A DNA stretch of 64,000 bases from an uncultured Acidimicrobiaceae bacterium. Its GTDB lineage: Bacteria > Actinomycetota > Acidimicrobiia > Acidimicrobiales > RAAP-2. Each line of letters begins with the position of its first letter. The stretch's first letter is position 1. Shown here piece after piece: positions 1 through 11,681 of the stretch. The notes below the pieces were generated by a model. It ran no database searches, was not told where the DNA came from, and saw only the letters and a program-made list of their open reading frames with translations. The stretch is from the NCBI GenBank assembly GCA_903894295.1, contig CAITPI010000052.1:31104-95103 (forward strand), written 5' to 3'. Both the position numbers and the translations under genes were made by a program.

Positions 1-386
1 ATGGCATCAGCGGCCAACGGACTGGCCGGATCCAGCCAGGCCGAGGCGTAGGCCTCCATGGTGTTGCCGATGTCGGCCCGTTTGGCATCGGCGATGACCA
101 GCAGTCCGGCCGACCGGGCCGCGCTGAGGACCTGCTCCAGTGCCGCCATGCCGGCCGAGCCAAACCGCTCGAAGAACGCCACCTGGGGCTTGACAACCGC
201 CACGGTGTCACAGAACGCCTCGACACAGCGAAGGCCGAAGGTCTGAACGCCCGAGGCACTGTCGGCCAGTCCCCACTCGGCCAGCAACGAGCCAGAAGGG
301 TCGATGCCGGCACACAACGGACCGGTCCGGGCGACCGCAGCCACCACCCGGGACGAAAAGGTGGACGTTTCACCAGTTTGCTTCAT
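1..386 (-). CDS. pyrF: Orotidine 5'-phosphate decarboxylase, 3' end off window
   Basis: Decarboxylates OMP to UMP, the last step of pyrimidine synthesis. The frame is open from ATG at 386 to the window edge (128 codons), so the C-terminal half is missing. Residues 24-30 give a substrate-loop motif (LCAGIDP). Residues 66-76 (KPQVAFFERFG) and the catalytic DxKRxDIG motif at 100-107 match the type-2 PyrF subfamily, which is about 270 residues and typical of Actinobacteria. It follows pyrD by 85 bases and is the last visible gene of the pyr operon. No strong Shine-Dalgarno sequence is visible. Confidence 0.9.
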   Translation of the reverse strand, partial: MKQTGETSTFSSRVVAAVARTGPLCAGIDPSGSLLAEWGLADSASGVQTFGLRCVEAFCDTVAVVKPQVAFFERFGSAGMAALEQVLSAARSAGLLVIADAKRADIGNTMEAYASAWLDPASPLAADA

Positions 387-471
387 CAGGTTCACTTTCT
401 TCGGAGGTTGTCCCCGTCGACGGAGACATCAGGCCTGACCAGCCTGGTGACATTGACGGTGGGCGTGCCGG

Positions 472-1422
472 TCATGGCCGGCCGGCACCGATAATCCCGG
501 AAACATCCGGGACTCCATGGGTGTGGCACCACTCCCCGATCCCGTCCAGGATCCGCCAGGCGGCCCGGGGATCCCGGAAGGTGGCGGTGCCCACCTGGAT
601 GGCATTGGCTCCGGCCATCAGCAGCTCGATGGCGTCCTCGGCGTTCATCACTCCTCCGACGCCGATGATGGCGGCGTCGGGATGGGTGGTGCGCACGTCA
701 TAGACGGCCCGCACCGCAACCGGATGGATGGCGGGTCCGGACAGACCACCACCGGCCCCTTGTGACCCGAGGACCGGACGACGACGCTCCACGTCGATCA
801 CCATGCCGAGGACCGTGTTGATCAGCACCACGGCCTCGCTTCCGGCGTCGAGGGCGGCCCCGGCCACTTCCACCAGGTCCGCCGACGTGGGACTGAGCTT
901 GGTCCAGCGCGGCAGACCGGGGCACCCCTCGCCCACCACCTTGACCACTTCGGCGGTGATGGACGCCGAGTGGGAGAACATGTTCCGTCGGTCTTCCAGG
1001 TTGGGGCACGAGACGTTGACTTCCACCGCGGTCAGGCCGTCGACACCGTCGAGCATGGCCGCCGCCTCGGCGTAGTCGTCGATGCGCTGGCCCCAGATGC
1101 TCACCACCGCCCGGGCCCCCTCGGCCCGCAAACGGGGCAGATCACTCTCGATCCAGGCCGCCAGGCCCGGTCCCTGGAGACCCACGCTGTTGATCATGCC
1201 GCCCACCGTGGGGTGGAGGCGCAACGGCGGATTGCCCGGCCACGGCTGGACCGACAGCGACTTGACCACCATCGCGCCAAGATCGGACAGGGGGCCATAG
1301 GCGGCCAGCTCGACTCCGTGACCGGCCGTGCCCGAAGCAGTCATCACGGGATTGGCCAGTTGAACCGATCCCAGCGACGTGGTGAGGTCGACCGACCTCC
1401 GGCCGGTCCGGCGGCGGCTCAC
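472..1422 (-). CDS. pyrD: Dihydroorotate dehydrogenase, class 1-type catalytic subunit
   Basis: Oxidises dihydroorotate to orotate on FMN. The 316-residue protein has the family N-terminus (NPVMTASGT, residues 24-32), the active-site motif NVSCPN with catalytic Cys139, and a C-terminal phosphate-binding IGVGGV. A Cys base (Ser in class 2) and no membrane helix place it in the cytosolic class 1 group, closest to class 1B PyrD. Class 1B enzymes normally pair with the iron-sulfur/FAD subunit PyrK, usually encoded just upstream. Here only 58 bases separate pyrD from carB, so no pyrK is present. The start is GTG at 1422. Confidence 0.92.
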   Translation of the reverse strand: MSRRRTGRRSVDLTTSLGSVQLANPVMTASGTAGHGVELAAYGPLSDLGAMVVKSLSVQPWPGNPPLRLHPTVGGMINSVGLQGPGLAAWIESDLPRLRAEGARAVVSIWGQRIDDYAEAAAMLDGVDGLTAVEVNVSCPNLEDRRNMFSHSASITAEVVKVVGEGCPGLPRWTKLSPTSADLVEVAGAALDAGSEAVVLINTVLGMVIDVERRRPVLGSQGAGGGLSGPAIHPVAVRAVYDVRTTHPDAAIIGVGGVMNAEDAIELLMAGANAIQVGTATFRDPRAAWRILDGIGEWCHTHGVPDVSGIIGAGRP

Positions 1423-1480
1423 CGGAGGATCACCGGGCCGGCGACGGTCATCGCCTGGGTTTCCGGCCGGACGGGGACCG

Positions 1481-4794
<3,314 letters not shown>

Positions 4795-4795
<1 letters not shown>

Positions 4796-5913
4796 CAGTT
4801 CCCTTTCCGGGCGGTCTTGTCCATCAGGAGACGGAACTCGTCAAAAAGGTAGCGGGCGTCGTGCGGTCCGGGGCCTGCCTCCGGGTGGTACTGCACGGAA
4901 AACGCCGGCACCTCGGTGCTGGCCAGACCTTCGATGACGCCGTCGTTCAGGTTGATGTGGGTGATCTCGGTGGAGAGAAGCGAACCTTCGGCCACCGCAT
5001 AGTTGTGGTTCTGCGACGTGATCTCCACCCGGCCGGTCGAGATCCGGCGGACCGGATGGTTGCCACCGTGATGGCCGAAGGGCAGTTTGTAGGTGGTGGC
5101 CCCGAGCGCCGTGGCCAGCAGCTGGTGGCCGAGACAGATTCCGAAGATCGGTACCGACGCGTTGTCGACCAGGTGTCGGATCTCGGCGACGATGTGGTCG
5201 AGGGCGGCGGGATCGCCCGGTCCGTTCGACAGGAAGATGCCGTCAGGCGCCCGGTCGAGGACCGATTCGGCCGGCGTGGTGGCCGGCACGATGGTCACGG
5301 TGGCCAGCTCGCCGAGTTGGCGGACCATCGCCTCCTTGATGCCGAAGTCGTACGCCACCACCCGGTAGGGACCGTTGCCCCGGGTCACCTCGACCGGAGT
5401 GGTCACCCGGGACACCAGGTCACAGCCGTCGGTCGATGCCGCCGAGTGCGCAGCCTCCTTTAGTTGTTCAGGGTCGCCCGGCCCGAAGGCACACGGCATC
5501 GATCCGTGGTCCCGCAGGTGGCGGGTCAGACGTCGGGTGTCCACACCGGTGAGACCCGGAATGCCGTGGCGGACGAGGAAGTCCTCGAGCGACTCCTCGG
5601 AACGCCACGAACTCGGACGATCGGCCAGATCCCGGACGATCACCCCGTCGCAGTGCGGCCGGGGCGCCTCGTCGTCGACGGCGTTGGTCCCGTAGTTTCC
5701 GATGTGGGGGTAGGTGAACGCGATCACCTGGCCGGCGTAGGAGGGGTCGGTGATGACCTCCTGATAGCCGGAGAGCACCGTGTTGAAGACCGCTTCACCG
5801 GTGGTCACGCCACCGGGCACGTCGGCGCCGATGGCCTCACCTTCGAATACCGAGCCGTCGGCCAGGACCAGATGGGCCTCGGGCCGACGCTGACTTGTCC
5901 GGCGAGCGGTCAT
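4795..5913 (-). CDS. carA: Carbamoyl-phosphate synthase small (glutaminase) subunit
   Basis: Hydrolyses glutamine and passes ammonia to CarB. The 372 residues contain the N-terminal CPSase small-chain domain ([28 protein letters not shown]) and a C-terminal class I glutamine amidotransferase domain. The catalytic triad is complete: Cys260 in [10 protein letters not shown], His343 and Glu345 in QYHPEA. The gene overlaps pyrC upstream by four bases (ATGA) and carB downstream by one base, as a central member of the operon. Confidence 0.97.
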
Positions 5914-7238
5914 CGTTGGGCCTCCCCATCCTTCACCACGGGCTCTCCGCGGAACACCGTGTGGCGAACCCGGCCCCGCAGGGTCCGTCCGGCATACGGG
6001 GTATTTCGACTGAGACTGGCGAGATGGCGGGGCTCCACCACCCAGGTCGCCTGCGGGTCAAAGACACACAGGTTGGCCAAAGATCCGGCCGCCACCGGAG
6101 CGCCCTGGTTGCCACCGGAACCCGGATCCAGACCGGCAATGGCCGCCGGCTGCCAACTCATCAGGGCCAGGATCCGGGCCAACGGCAGGTCGAGTTCGCT
6201 CACGGCCAGGGCCAGCGACGTTTCCAGTCCGAGCATGCCCGGCGGGGCCTCGTCGAAGGGAAGATCCTTGCGCTCCGGAGCATGGGGTGCGTGGTCGGTG
6301 GCGATGGCATCGACCGTGCCGTCCGCCAGGCCCGCCTTTACGGCTTCCACGTCATGGAGGGGCCGCAGCGGGGGGTTGACCTTGAAGACCGGGTCGAAAC
6401 CGGCGGCACAGCCGTCGGTCAGGGTGAAGTGGTGAGGCGCCACTTCGGCCGTCACCGGCAAGCCGTCGGCCCGGGCCCGTCGGACCAGATCCAGCGACCG
6501 AGCCGTTGAAAGGTGGAGGAAGTGGAGGCGCGCTCCGGTGTCCCGGGCCAGGGCGATGTCCCTCGCCACCATGACCTCTTCCGCCGCGGCGGGCTGGCCG
6601 GACAGCCCCAGCCGGCTCGACCAGGCCCCTTCGTGCATCGCGCCGTTGCCCGACAAGGTGGCGTCCTCGCAGTGCTGGGCCAGGGTCACGCCGAGACCCC
6701 GGGCATATTCGAGCGCCCGACGCATCAGACCGGCCGACTGCACGCCGCTTCCATCGTCGGTGAACAGCCGAACCCCAAGCGCGGCCAACTCGGCCATGGG
6801 GGCCAGTTTCTCGCCGTGCCGGCCGACGGTGATGGCACCGGCCACCGCCACTTCACACAGGGCGTCGGTGGCCCGGCGCTGGACGTTGCGAACCGCTTCC
6901 GGCGAATCGAGTGGCGGTTCGGTGTTGGGCATGGCCACCACGGCGGTGACCCCTCCGAGGGCGGCCGCCCGGGAACCCGACTCGACGGTCTCTGACTCCT
7001 CGCGGCCCGGCTCCCGAAGGTGCACATGCAGGTCCACGAGGCCCGGTGCCACGACACATCCCTCGGCATCGAGGACCGTCGCCCCGGCCGGCACATGAAG
7101 GCCCTCGGCCACCTCCCGGATGGTTCCGTCCTGGATCAACACGTCGGCCCGCCGCTCACCCATCTGGTCGAGGACCGTGCCACCCCGGACGATCAACGTC
7201 GAGGGGATCGGTGGCCGTTGGGTTTCCTGACTGCTCAT
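5910..7238 (-). CDS. pyrC: Dihydroorotase, class I
   Basis: Cyclises carbamoyl aspartate to dihydroorotate. The 442-residue length and the zinc motif DLHVHLREPG (His71, His73) mark the class I (PyrC2-type) amidohydrolase. An FTDDG loop near 160 supplies the Asp that replaces the carbamylated lysine of class II enzymes. Further metal ligands are His189, His242 and Asp315 (ATDHAPH). It overlaps pyrB upstream and carA downstream by four bases each. Class I enzymes often associate with aspartate carbamoyltransferase, which fits its position after pyrB. Confidence 0.95.
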   Translation of the reverse strand: MSSQETQRPPIPSTLIVRGGTVLDQMGERRADVLIQDGTIREVAEGLHVPAGATVLDAEGCVVAPGLVDLHVHLREPGREESETVESGSRAAALGGVTAVVAMPNTEPPLDSPEAVRNVQRRATDALCEVAVAGAITVGRHGEKLAPMAELAALGVRLFTDDGSGVQSAGLMRRALEYARGLGVTLAQHCEDATLSGNGAMHEGAWSSRLGLSGQPAAAEEVMVARDIALARDTGARLHFLHLSTARSLDLVRRARADGLPVTAEVAPHHFTLTDGCAAGFDPVFKVNPPLRPLHDVEAVKAGLADGTVDAIATDHAPHAPERKDLPFDEAPPGMLGLETSLALAVSELDLPLARILALMSWQPAAIAGLDPGSGGNQGAPVAAGSLANLCVFDPQATWVVEPRHLASLSRNTPYAGRTLRGRVRHTVFRGEPVVKDGEAQR

Positions 7239-8326
7239 GCTTCCCCGCCTTGCTGGCCCATGGGTCCTCCGTCCCGGTCGATCGCTCCATCGTCTCCGGC
7301 CGCCGAAACATCCGGCTCGGCCCCTCTCGCGCCATCGTCGCCGTTGGTGCGCCCGGGAGTGTCCGGGCGGACCGGAGGCCGGCTGCCCTGTCCCAGCATG
7401 AGGAACAGCACGGCCATCCTGACCGCAAGTCCGTTGCGGACCTGGGCCGTGATCAGGGCGCCGGGAAGGTCGGTCACGTCGGAAGCGATCTCCACGCCCC
7501 GCACCATGGGTCCGGGATGGAGGATCAGGGTGCCTTCCTTGAGCCGGGCCGCCCGGGAGGTGGTGAGACCGAAGCCCGAGGTGTACTCCCGCAGTGTCGG
7601 CACGAAGGCCCCGCTCCCCCGCTCGGCCTGCAGCCGGAGGAGCGACACGACGTCGACCCGTTCCAGCACGTCATCGAAGTCGTGGGTCACCTCGACCGGC
7701 CAGCCCTCGAGCGAGGGTGGCAGCAGGGTGGCTGGAGCCACCAGTGTCACCTTGGCGCCGAGCGCCGTGTAGCCGGCGATCTGGGAGCGGGCCACCCGGC
7801 TGTGGCGGATGTCCCCGACGATGGCGACCTTCAGGCCGTCGAAGCGTTCCATGGCCTTGGCGCCCCCGCCGAAGGCCTCGCGCACTGTGTAGAGGTCCAA
7901 CAGGGCCTGGGTCGGATGCTGGTGCCAGCCGTCACCGGCGTTGATCACGCTGCAGTGCTCGACCCATTTGGTGATCTGGGCCGGCACGCCGGCGGAGGCA
8001 TGGCGGACGATCACGGCATCGATACCGATGGCCTCGATGGTCTCGATGGTGTCCCGCAGGGATTCACCCTTCTTGATGGAAGACGATCCGGCGGCAAACG
8101 AGAGCACGTCGGCCGACATCCGTTTGGCCGCCGTCTCGAACGACATCCGGGTCCGGGTGGAATCCTCGAGGAAGAGGGTGGCCACCGTGCGGCCCCTGAG
8201 GGAGGGGACCTTGGGGTTGGCCCGGCGTCCGACCTCGACAAAGGAATCGGACACCTCGAGGATCTCGGCGATGTCCGCCGCCGTCAGGTCCTCCATGCCC
8301 AGAAGGTGGGTTGGCCAGGCGCTCAC
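7235..8326 (-). CDS. pyrB: Aspartate carbamoyltransferase catalytic chain
   Basis: Condenses carbamoyl phosphate with aspartate, the committed step of pyrimidine synthesis. The carbamoyl-phosphate loop [13 protein letters not shown] (residues 52-64), the 80s-loop Lys in KKGES and the HPTQALLD motif are all present. The 363-residue length exceeds the usual 305-320. The last 50 or so residues are a Gly/Asp/Pro-rich tail that is probably disordered and lineage-specific. No regulatory chain pyrI is seen, as expected for an operon controlled by PyrR. It is coupled to pyrR upstream by a four-base overlap. Confidence 0.95.
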   Translation of the reverse strand: MSAWPTHLLGMEDLTAADIAEILEVSDSFVEVGRRANPKVPSLRGRTVATLFLEDSTRTRMSFETAAKRMSADVLSFAAGSSSIKKGESLRDTIETIEAIGIDAVIVRHASAGVPAQITKWVEHCSVINAGDGWHQHPTQALLDLYTVREAFGGGAKAMERFDGLKVAIVGDIRHSRVARSQIAGYTALGAKVTLVAPATLLPPSLEGWPVEVTHDFDDVLERVDVVSLLRLQAERGSGAFVPTLREYTSGFGLTTSRAARLKEGTLILHPGPMVRGVEIASDVTDLPGALITAQVRNGLAVRMAVLFLMLGQGSRPPVRPDTPGRTNGDDGARGAEPDVSAAGDDGAIDRDGGPMGQQGGEA

Positions 8327-8892
8327 CGTTCAACCAACTCCCCGAGCGAGACCCCGTCTTCGGAAACGTCCACCATCTCGTCCCGGCTGGTCGGGAGGTT
8401 CTTGCCCACATAGTCGGGTCGGATCGGAAGTTCCCGGTGGCCGCGGTCGACCATCACGGCGAGTTGCACCGCCTGGGCACGCCCGTACTCGCCAAGCGCG
8501 TTGAGGGCGGCCCGGATGGTGCGCCCGGTGAACAGCACGTCATCCACGAGCACCACCGTGGTGCCGGTCAGGTCGAACGAGATGTCGGTCGTGGCTTCGG
8601 GAAGCACCGGTCGCAGTCCGATGTCATCGCGGTAGAACGCCACGTCGAGGGTGCCGACCGGAAGTTCGAGGCCTTCGGACTCGGCGAGGGTCAGGGCGAT
8701 CCGTTCCGCCAGTGGGACGCCGCCGGTCTGCAACCCGACGAGGACCACGTCGTGGAGACCACGGTTACGTTCGGCAATCTCGTGGGCCATACGGACGACG
8801 GCCCGGCGAACATCGTCGGCGGTCATCACCTGAACCCGGGGAACAAACAGGGCACGCCTCGGGCGCGCATGACTCCGTTCGCGTTCAGCCAC
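8323..8892 (-). CDS. pyrR: Bifunctional pyr operon regulator / uracil phosphoribosyltransferase PyrR
   Basis: RNA-binding repressor of its own operon that also has uracil phosphoribosyltransferase activity. The PRPP loop [18 protein letters not shown] is diagnostic of the type I phosphoribosyltransferase fold. The start chosen is GTG at 8892, giving 189 residues, because CAGGAGGA lies at 8896-8903 at good spacing. A longer frame from GTG at 8919 is open, but it would translate through the leader hairpin and the Shine-Dalgarno sequence. First gene of the seven-gene pyr operon, immediately downstream of a promoter and a PyrR-type RNA hairpin. Confidence 0.95.
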   Translation of the reverse strand: MAERERSHARPRRALFVPRVQVMTADDVRRAVVRMAHEIAERNRGLHDVVLVGLQTGGVPLAERIALTLAESEGLELPVGTLDVAFYRDDIGLRPVLPEATTDISFDLTGTTVVLVDDVLFTGRTIRAALNALGEYGRAQAVQLAVMVDRGHRELPIRPDYVGKNLPTSRDEMVDVSEDGVSLGELVER

Positions 8893-8895
8893 AGT

Positions 8896-8935
8896 TCCTC
8901 CTGTCCGTACGGGCCTCACGGGACCCGCTTCACGG
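8896..8935 (-). promoter_or_regulatory. PyrR-binding leader hairpin next to the pyrR ribosome binding site
   Basis: In the leader RNA an upper stem GGGUC/GGCCC closes a hexaloop CCGUGA. This matches the CNGNGA hexaloop of known PyrR sites (B. subtilis loops read CAGAGA). A lower stem CCGU/ACGG lies across a small internal loop. The structure spans 8905-8935 and its 3' side ends one base before the Shine-Dalgarno CAGGAGGA (8896-8903). The geometry predicts UMP-dependent translational repression by PyrR, as proposed for mycobacteria, and not the attenuation used by Bacillus. The sequence match is direct; the mechanism is inferred. Confidence 0.82.
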
Positions 8936-8945
8936 TCAGAACCCG

Positions 8946-8973
8946 ACTATAACGCGGTGCCGCTCCCCGGCAA
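8946..8973 (-). promoter_or_regulatory. pyr operon promoter
   Basis: Read on the minus strand, TTGCCG (8968-8973), a 16-base spacer and TATAGT (8946-8951) form a sigma-70-like promoter in the 112-base gap between nusB and pyrR. Transcription from about 8939 would begin just before the PyrR hairpin, so the leader is only about 45 bases long. Confidence 0.6.
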
Positions 8974-9003
8974 GCCCGAGCCGAGGAACGCTCCGGGCGT
9001 TGG

Positions 9004-9402
9004 TCATTCGGCCCGGATCTGCCGGGCCACGGTGGCCAACAATCCGTTCACAAACCGGCCCGAGTCATCGGTCGAATAGCCCGACGCCAGCTCCACCGCC
9101 TCGTTCAGGATGACCGCCGTCGGTACATCGTCACTCACCAGCAGTTCGGCCACCGCGAGGCGGAGGACGTTCCGGTCGACCACGGCCATCCGGTCGAGAT
9201 CCCACCCAATGGCCGCCCCGGAGATCAGAGCGTCGATCTCGTCGTTTCGGTCCTCCACCGCCGCCAGGAGCACGAGGACGTAGGCGTCGGGCTTGACCGC
9301 CAGGTCGGCGACCACTTCGGTGGGCGAACTGGCCTTGAGCTCCGCTTCATACAGCAGGCCGAGGGCCCGTTCGCGGGCGAAATGACGAGGGGAATCTTCC
9401 AT
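9004..9402 (-). CDS. nusB: Transcription antitermination factor NusB
   Basis: All-helical RNA-binding protein that works with NusE (S10) on rRNA leader boxA sites. The start chosen is ATG at 9402 (132 residues), because residues 6-16 (HFARERALGLL) then match the usual NusB N-terminus. A TTG at 9453 would add 17 poorly conserved residues. The C-terminal part has the conserved NEAVELA and FVNGLLA segments. It lies 70 bases after efp, in the same relative order as in Mycobacterium. No good Shine-Dalgarno sequence is visible. Confidence 0.92.
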   Translation of the reverse strand: MEDSPRHFARERALGLLYEAELKASSPTEVVADLAVKPDAYVLVLLAAVEDRNDEIDALISGAAIGWDLDRMAVVDRNVLRLAVAELLVSDDVPTAVILNEAVELASGYSTDDSGRFVNGLLATVARQIRAE

Positions 9403-9472
9403 GGGAGAGGGCGGGTGAACAGGGCCGGAGGGTCGGCGCACACCCGTGCGCAACCCGGCGTGGCCGGCCGGT

Positions 9473-10033
9473 TCAGGCTCGGGTCAGATACTCACCGGAA
9501 CGGGTGTCGACCTTGATCTTCTCGCCCGGGCCCACGAAGAGGGGCACCTGGACAACCAGACCGGTCTCGAGCGTGGCGGGCTTGCGGGCCCCCGAGACCC
9601 GGTCGCCCTGGAGTCCGGGTTCGGTCTCGGTCACCGTGAGCTCCACGGCGGCCGGGAGATCCACGCCGACGATCTCGGTTCCGAAGAACTGCAGGACGGC
9701 GTCGTCCCCTTCCTTCAGGTAGTTCGGGGCATCGCCCAACTGGTCGGTGGGCACCTGCAACTGGTCGTAGGTGTTGGTGTCCATGAAGACGTAGTCGCCG
9801 GCGTCTCGGTAGAGGAACTGCATCTCCCGCTTGTCGATGATCGCCTGCTCCAGCTTCTCGTCGGCCCGATAGGTCCGCTCGATCACGGCGCCGGTGCGCT
9901 GGTTCTTGAGCTTGGTGCGCACGAAGGCACCACCCTTGCCCGGCTTCACGTGCTGGAACTCGACCACGGCGAACAGGCCTTCGGGCAGGTCGAGCGTCAT
10001 GCCGTTGCGCAGGTCATTGGTGGAGACAGCCAT
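9473..10033 (-). CDS. efp: Elongation factor P
   Basis: Relieves ribosome stalling at polyproline stretches. The 186-residue protein shows the three-domain EF-P layout. The exposed tip loop HVKPGKGGAF (residues 28-37) carries Lys33, the residue that is modified or used directly. The YxRDAGDYVFMDT and SGARKPATLETG segments are typical. One-base overlap with pepQ upstream. The window encodes proline-rich proteins (the FtsL tail, for example) that would depend on this factor. Confidence 0.97.
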   Translation of the reverse strand: MAVSTNDLRNGMTLDLPEGLFAVVEFQHVKPGKGGAFVRTKLKNQRTGAVIERTYRADEKLEQAIIDKREMQFLYRDAGDYVFMDTNTYDQLQVPTDQLGDAPNYLKEGDDAVLQFFGTEIVGVDLPAAVELTVTETEPGLQGDRVSGARKPATLETGLVVQVPLFVGPGEKIKVDTRSGEYLTRA

Positions 10034-11220
10034 CAGACGGTTACATCCTTCGGGAACTGGGTCAGTGAGCGTTGGCCGGAGTCGGTGACCACCAGGGTGT
10101 CCTCGACGCGGACTCCTCCGAGGCCCGGAAGATAGACGCCTGGCTCCACGGTGACAACGCAGCCGGGCTCCAAGATAGCAGTAGAGCCCGAAGAGACCGG
10201 AGGGGCCTCATGGATGTCGAGGCCAACGCCGTGGCCGGTGCCGTGCTCGAAGTATCCGGCCCATCCGGCATCGGCAATGATGCTCCGGCACGCCTCGTCG
10301 ACCCGGCCGGTCTCCACTCCGGGTGCCACGGTGTCCACCCCGGCCTGTTGGGCCCTCCCCACCACGGAAAAGACGCCGGCCATTTCGCCGTCGGGTTCCC
10401 CGCCGATCGAGAACGTCCTCGTCATGTCGGAGCGGTAACCGTCGTACTGGGCCCCGAAGTCCACCACCACCGAATCGCCCGGCCGGAAGCATCTCGCTCC
10501 CGGTTCGGCGTGCGGCTTGGCCGAGTTCTCTCCGCCGGCCACGATCGTCTCGAAGGCCCGGTCCTCGGCGCCACCCCGGCGCATGGCATGGTCGAGCTCG
10601 GCGGCGAACTCCGCCTCGCTCAGCTGTCGGCCCTTTTGACCCACCGCAGCGAGCAGGGGCAGGACCTCTTCGAGGGCACGGTCGGCAATCCGGGCGGCCT
10701 CGGCCATCCGGGCCAGTTCGGCCTCGTCCTTCACGACCCGCAAGCCCTCGACCAGACCCGACGTGGCCACGAGGGACACGTTCGCAAACAACTCCTGCCA
10801 ACTCCGCTGCTCGGCCCACGTCACGACCCCGGCCTCCAGGCCCAACGTGGACACCGAGCCGCCGATGGCCTCCAGCAGGGCACTTCGCTGGTCCACATGG
10901 CCACCGATGACGACGTCGACTTGGTCGGCCACCCCAGCCGAGGCCAACTGCTCGTTCGCCTGGGTGCGGTAGCGGCCGTCGGTGACCAGGACGCTACGGT
11001 CGTCGGTGACCAGAAGGGCTGCGGCCGAACCGCTGAAGCCGGTGAGCCATCGGATGTTCACCAACGAGGTGACCAGAAGCGCGCCGAGACCCGCTTCCCC
11101 ATCGGGATCGGTGGGCCCGGTGTCCTCGGCGATGGTGGCCGAAGGGAACAACGAACGAAGACGGGCCAGGCGCCCGGTCGCCCGCAGCGGAGGGAGTTGG
11201 GAGATCCCGGGGCTTGTCAC
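10033..11220 (-). CDS. pepQ: Xaa-Pro aminopeptidase / Xaa-Pro dipeptidase (M24B)
   Basis: Metallopeptidase that removes N-terminal residues preceding proline. The 395 residues show an N-terminal creatinase-like domain and a C-terminal pita-bread domain with the dinuclear metal ligands: Asp in DFGAQYDGYRSDMTR (two Asp), His in GHGVGLDIHE, and Glu in VEPGVYLPG and GVRVEDT. The GTG start overlaps the aroQ stop (GTGA). The aroQ-pepQ-efp-nusB order is also seen in mycobacteria. Whether it acts on dipeptides (PepQ) or longer peptides (PepP) cannot be decided from sequence alone. Confidence 0.9.
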   Translation of the reverse strand: MTSPGISQLPPLRATGRLARLRSLFPSATIAEDTGPTDPDGEAGLGALLVTSLVNIRWLTGFSGSAAALLVTDDRSVLVTDGRYRTQANEQLASAGVADQVDVVIGGHVDQRSALLEAIGGSVSTLGLEAGVVTWAEQRSWQELFANVSLVATSGLVEGLRVVKDEAELARMAEAARIADRALEEVLPLLAAVGQKGRQLSEAEFAAELDHAMRRGGAEDRAFETIVAGGENSAKPHAEPGARCFRPGDSVVVDFGAQYDGYRSDMTRTFSIGGEPDGEMAGVFSVVGRAQQAGVDTVAPGVETGRVDEACRSIIADAGWAGYFEHGTGHGVGLDIHEAPPVSSGSTAILEPGCVVTVEPGVYLPGLGGVRVEDTLVVTDSGQRSLTQFPKDVTV

Positions 11221-11681
11221 CGGGATTCCGACATCTTGCGGGCCACGGCCTCGATGGCCAACCCGTAGCCCAGTCCGCCGAAGCCGGCGATGACCCCGTC
11301 GGCGACCGGAGCGATCACCGAAGTATGCCGGAACGGCTCGCGGGCCGCCGGATTGGACAGGTGGATCTCGACCACCACGCCGTCGAAGGCGGCGAGTGCA
11401 TCATGGAGCGCCCAGGAGTAGTGGGTCAGCGCTCCGGCGTTGATCACGACGGCCGCCGCATGGTTGCGGGCGGCCTGCACGGCTTCCACGAGCTCGCCTT
11501 CGAAGTTGGACTGGCGGTGCTCGAGGACAAACCCGTGTTCGTCGGCCGCCCGACGGGCCACGGCCACGTGGTCCTCCAGGGTGGCCCGGCCGTAGATGTC
11601 CGGTTCCCGCTCACCGAGCAGGTTCAGGTTGGGGCCGGAAAGCAGCAACACGACGGGCGGGGTGTGGTTCGCGGAACTCAT
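11217..11681 (-). CDS. aroQ: 3-dehydroquinate dehydratase, type II
   Basis: Third step of the shikimate pathway. The 154-residue length and motifs identify the dodecameric type II enzyme: SGPNLNLLGEREPDIYG near the N-terminus with the catalytic Tyr, INAGALTHYS in the middle, and EIHLSN with the catalytic His, followed by FRHTSVI and GFGGLGY. ATG overlaps the aroB stop by four bases (ATGA). Confidence 0.96.
   Translation of the reverse strand: MSSANHTPPVVLLLSGPNLNLLGEREPDIYGRATLEDHVAVARRAADEHGFVLEHRQSNFEGELVEAVQAARNHAAAVVINAGALTHYSWALHDALAAFDGVVVEIHLSNPAAREPFRHTSVIAPVADGVIAGFGGLGYGLAIEAVARKMSESR

Noticed and set aside
8893..8919. Longer PyrR start at GTG 8919
   Set aside because: It would translate across the PyrR hairpin and the Shine-Dalgarno sequence. 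GTG 8892 has ideal spacing.
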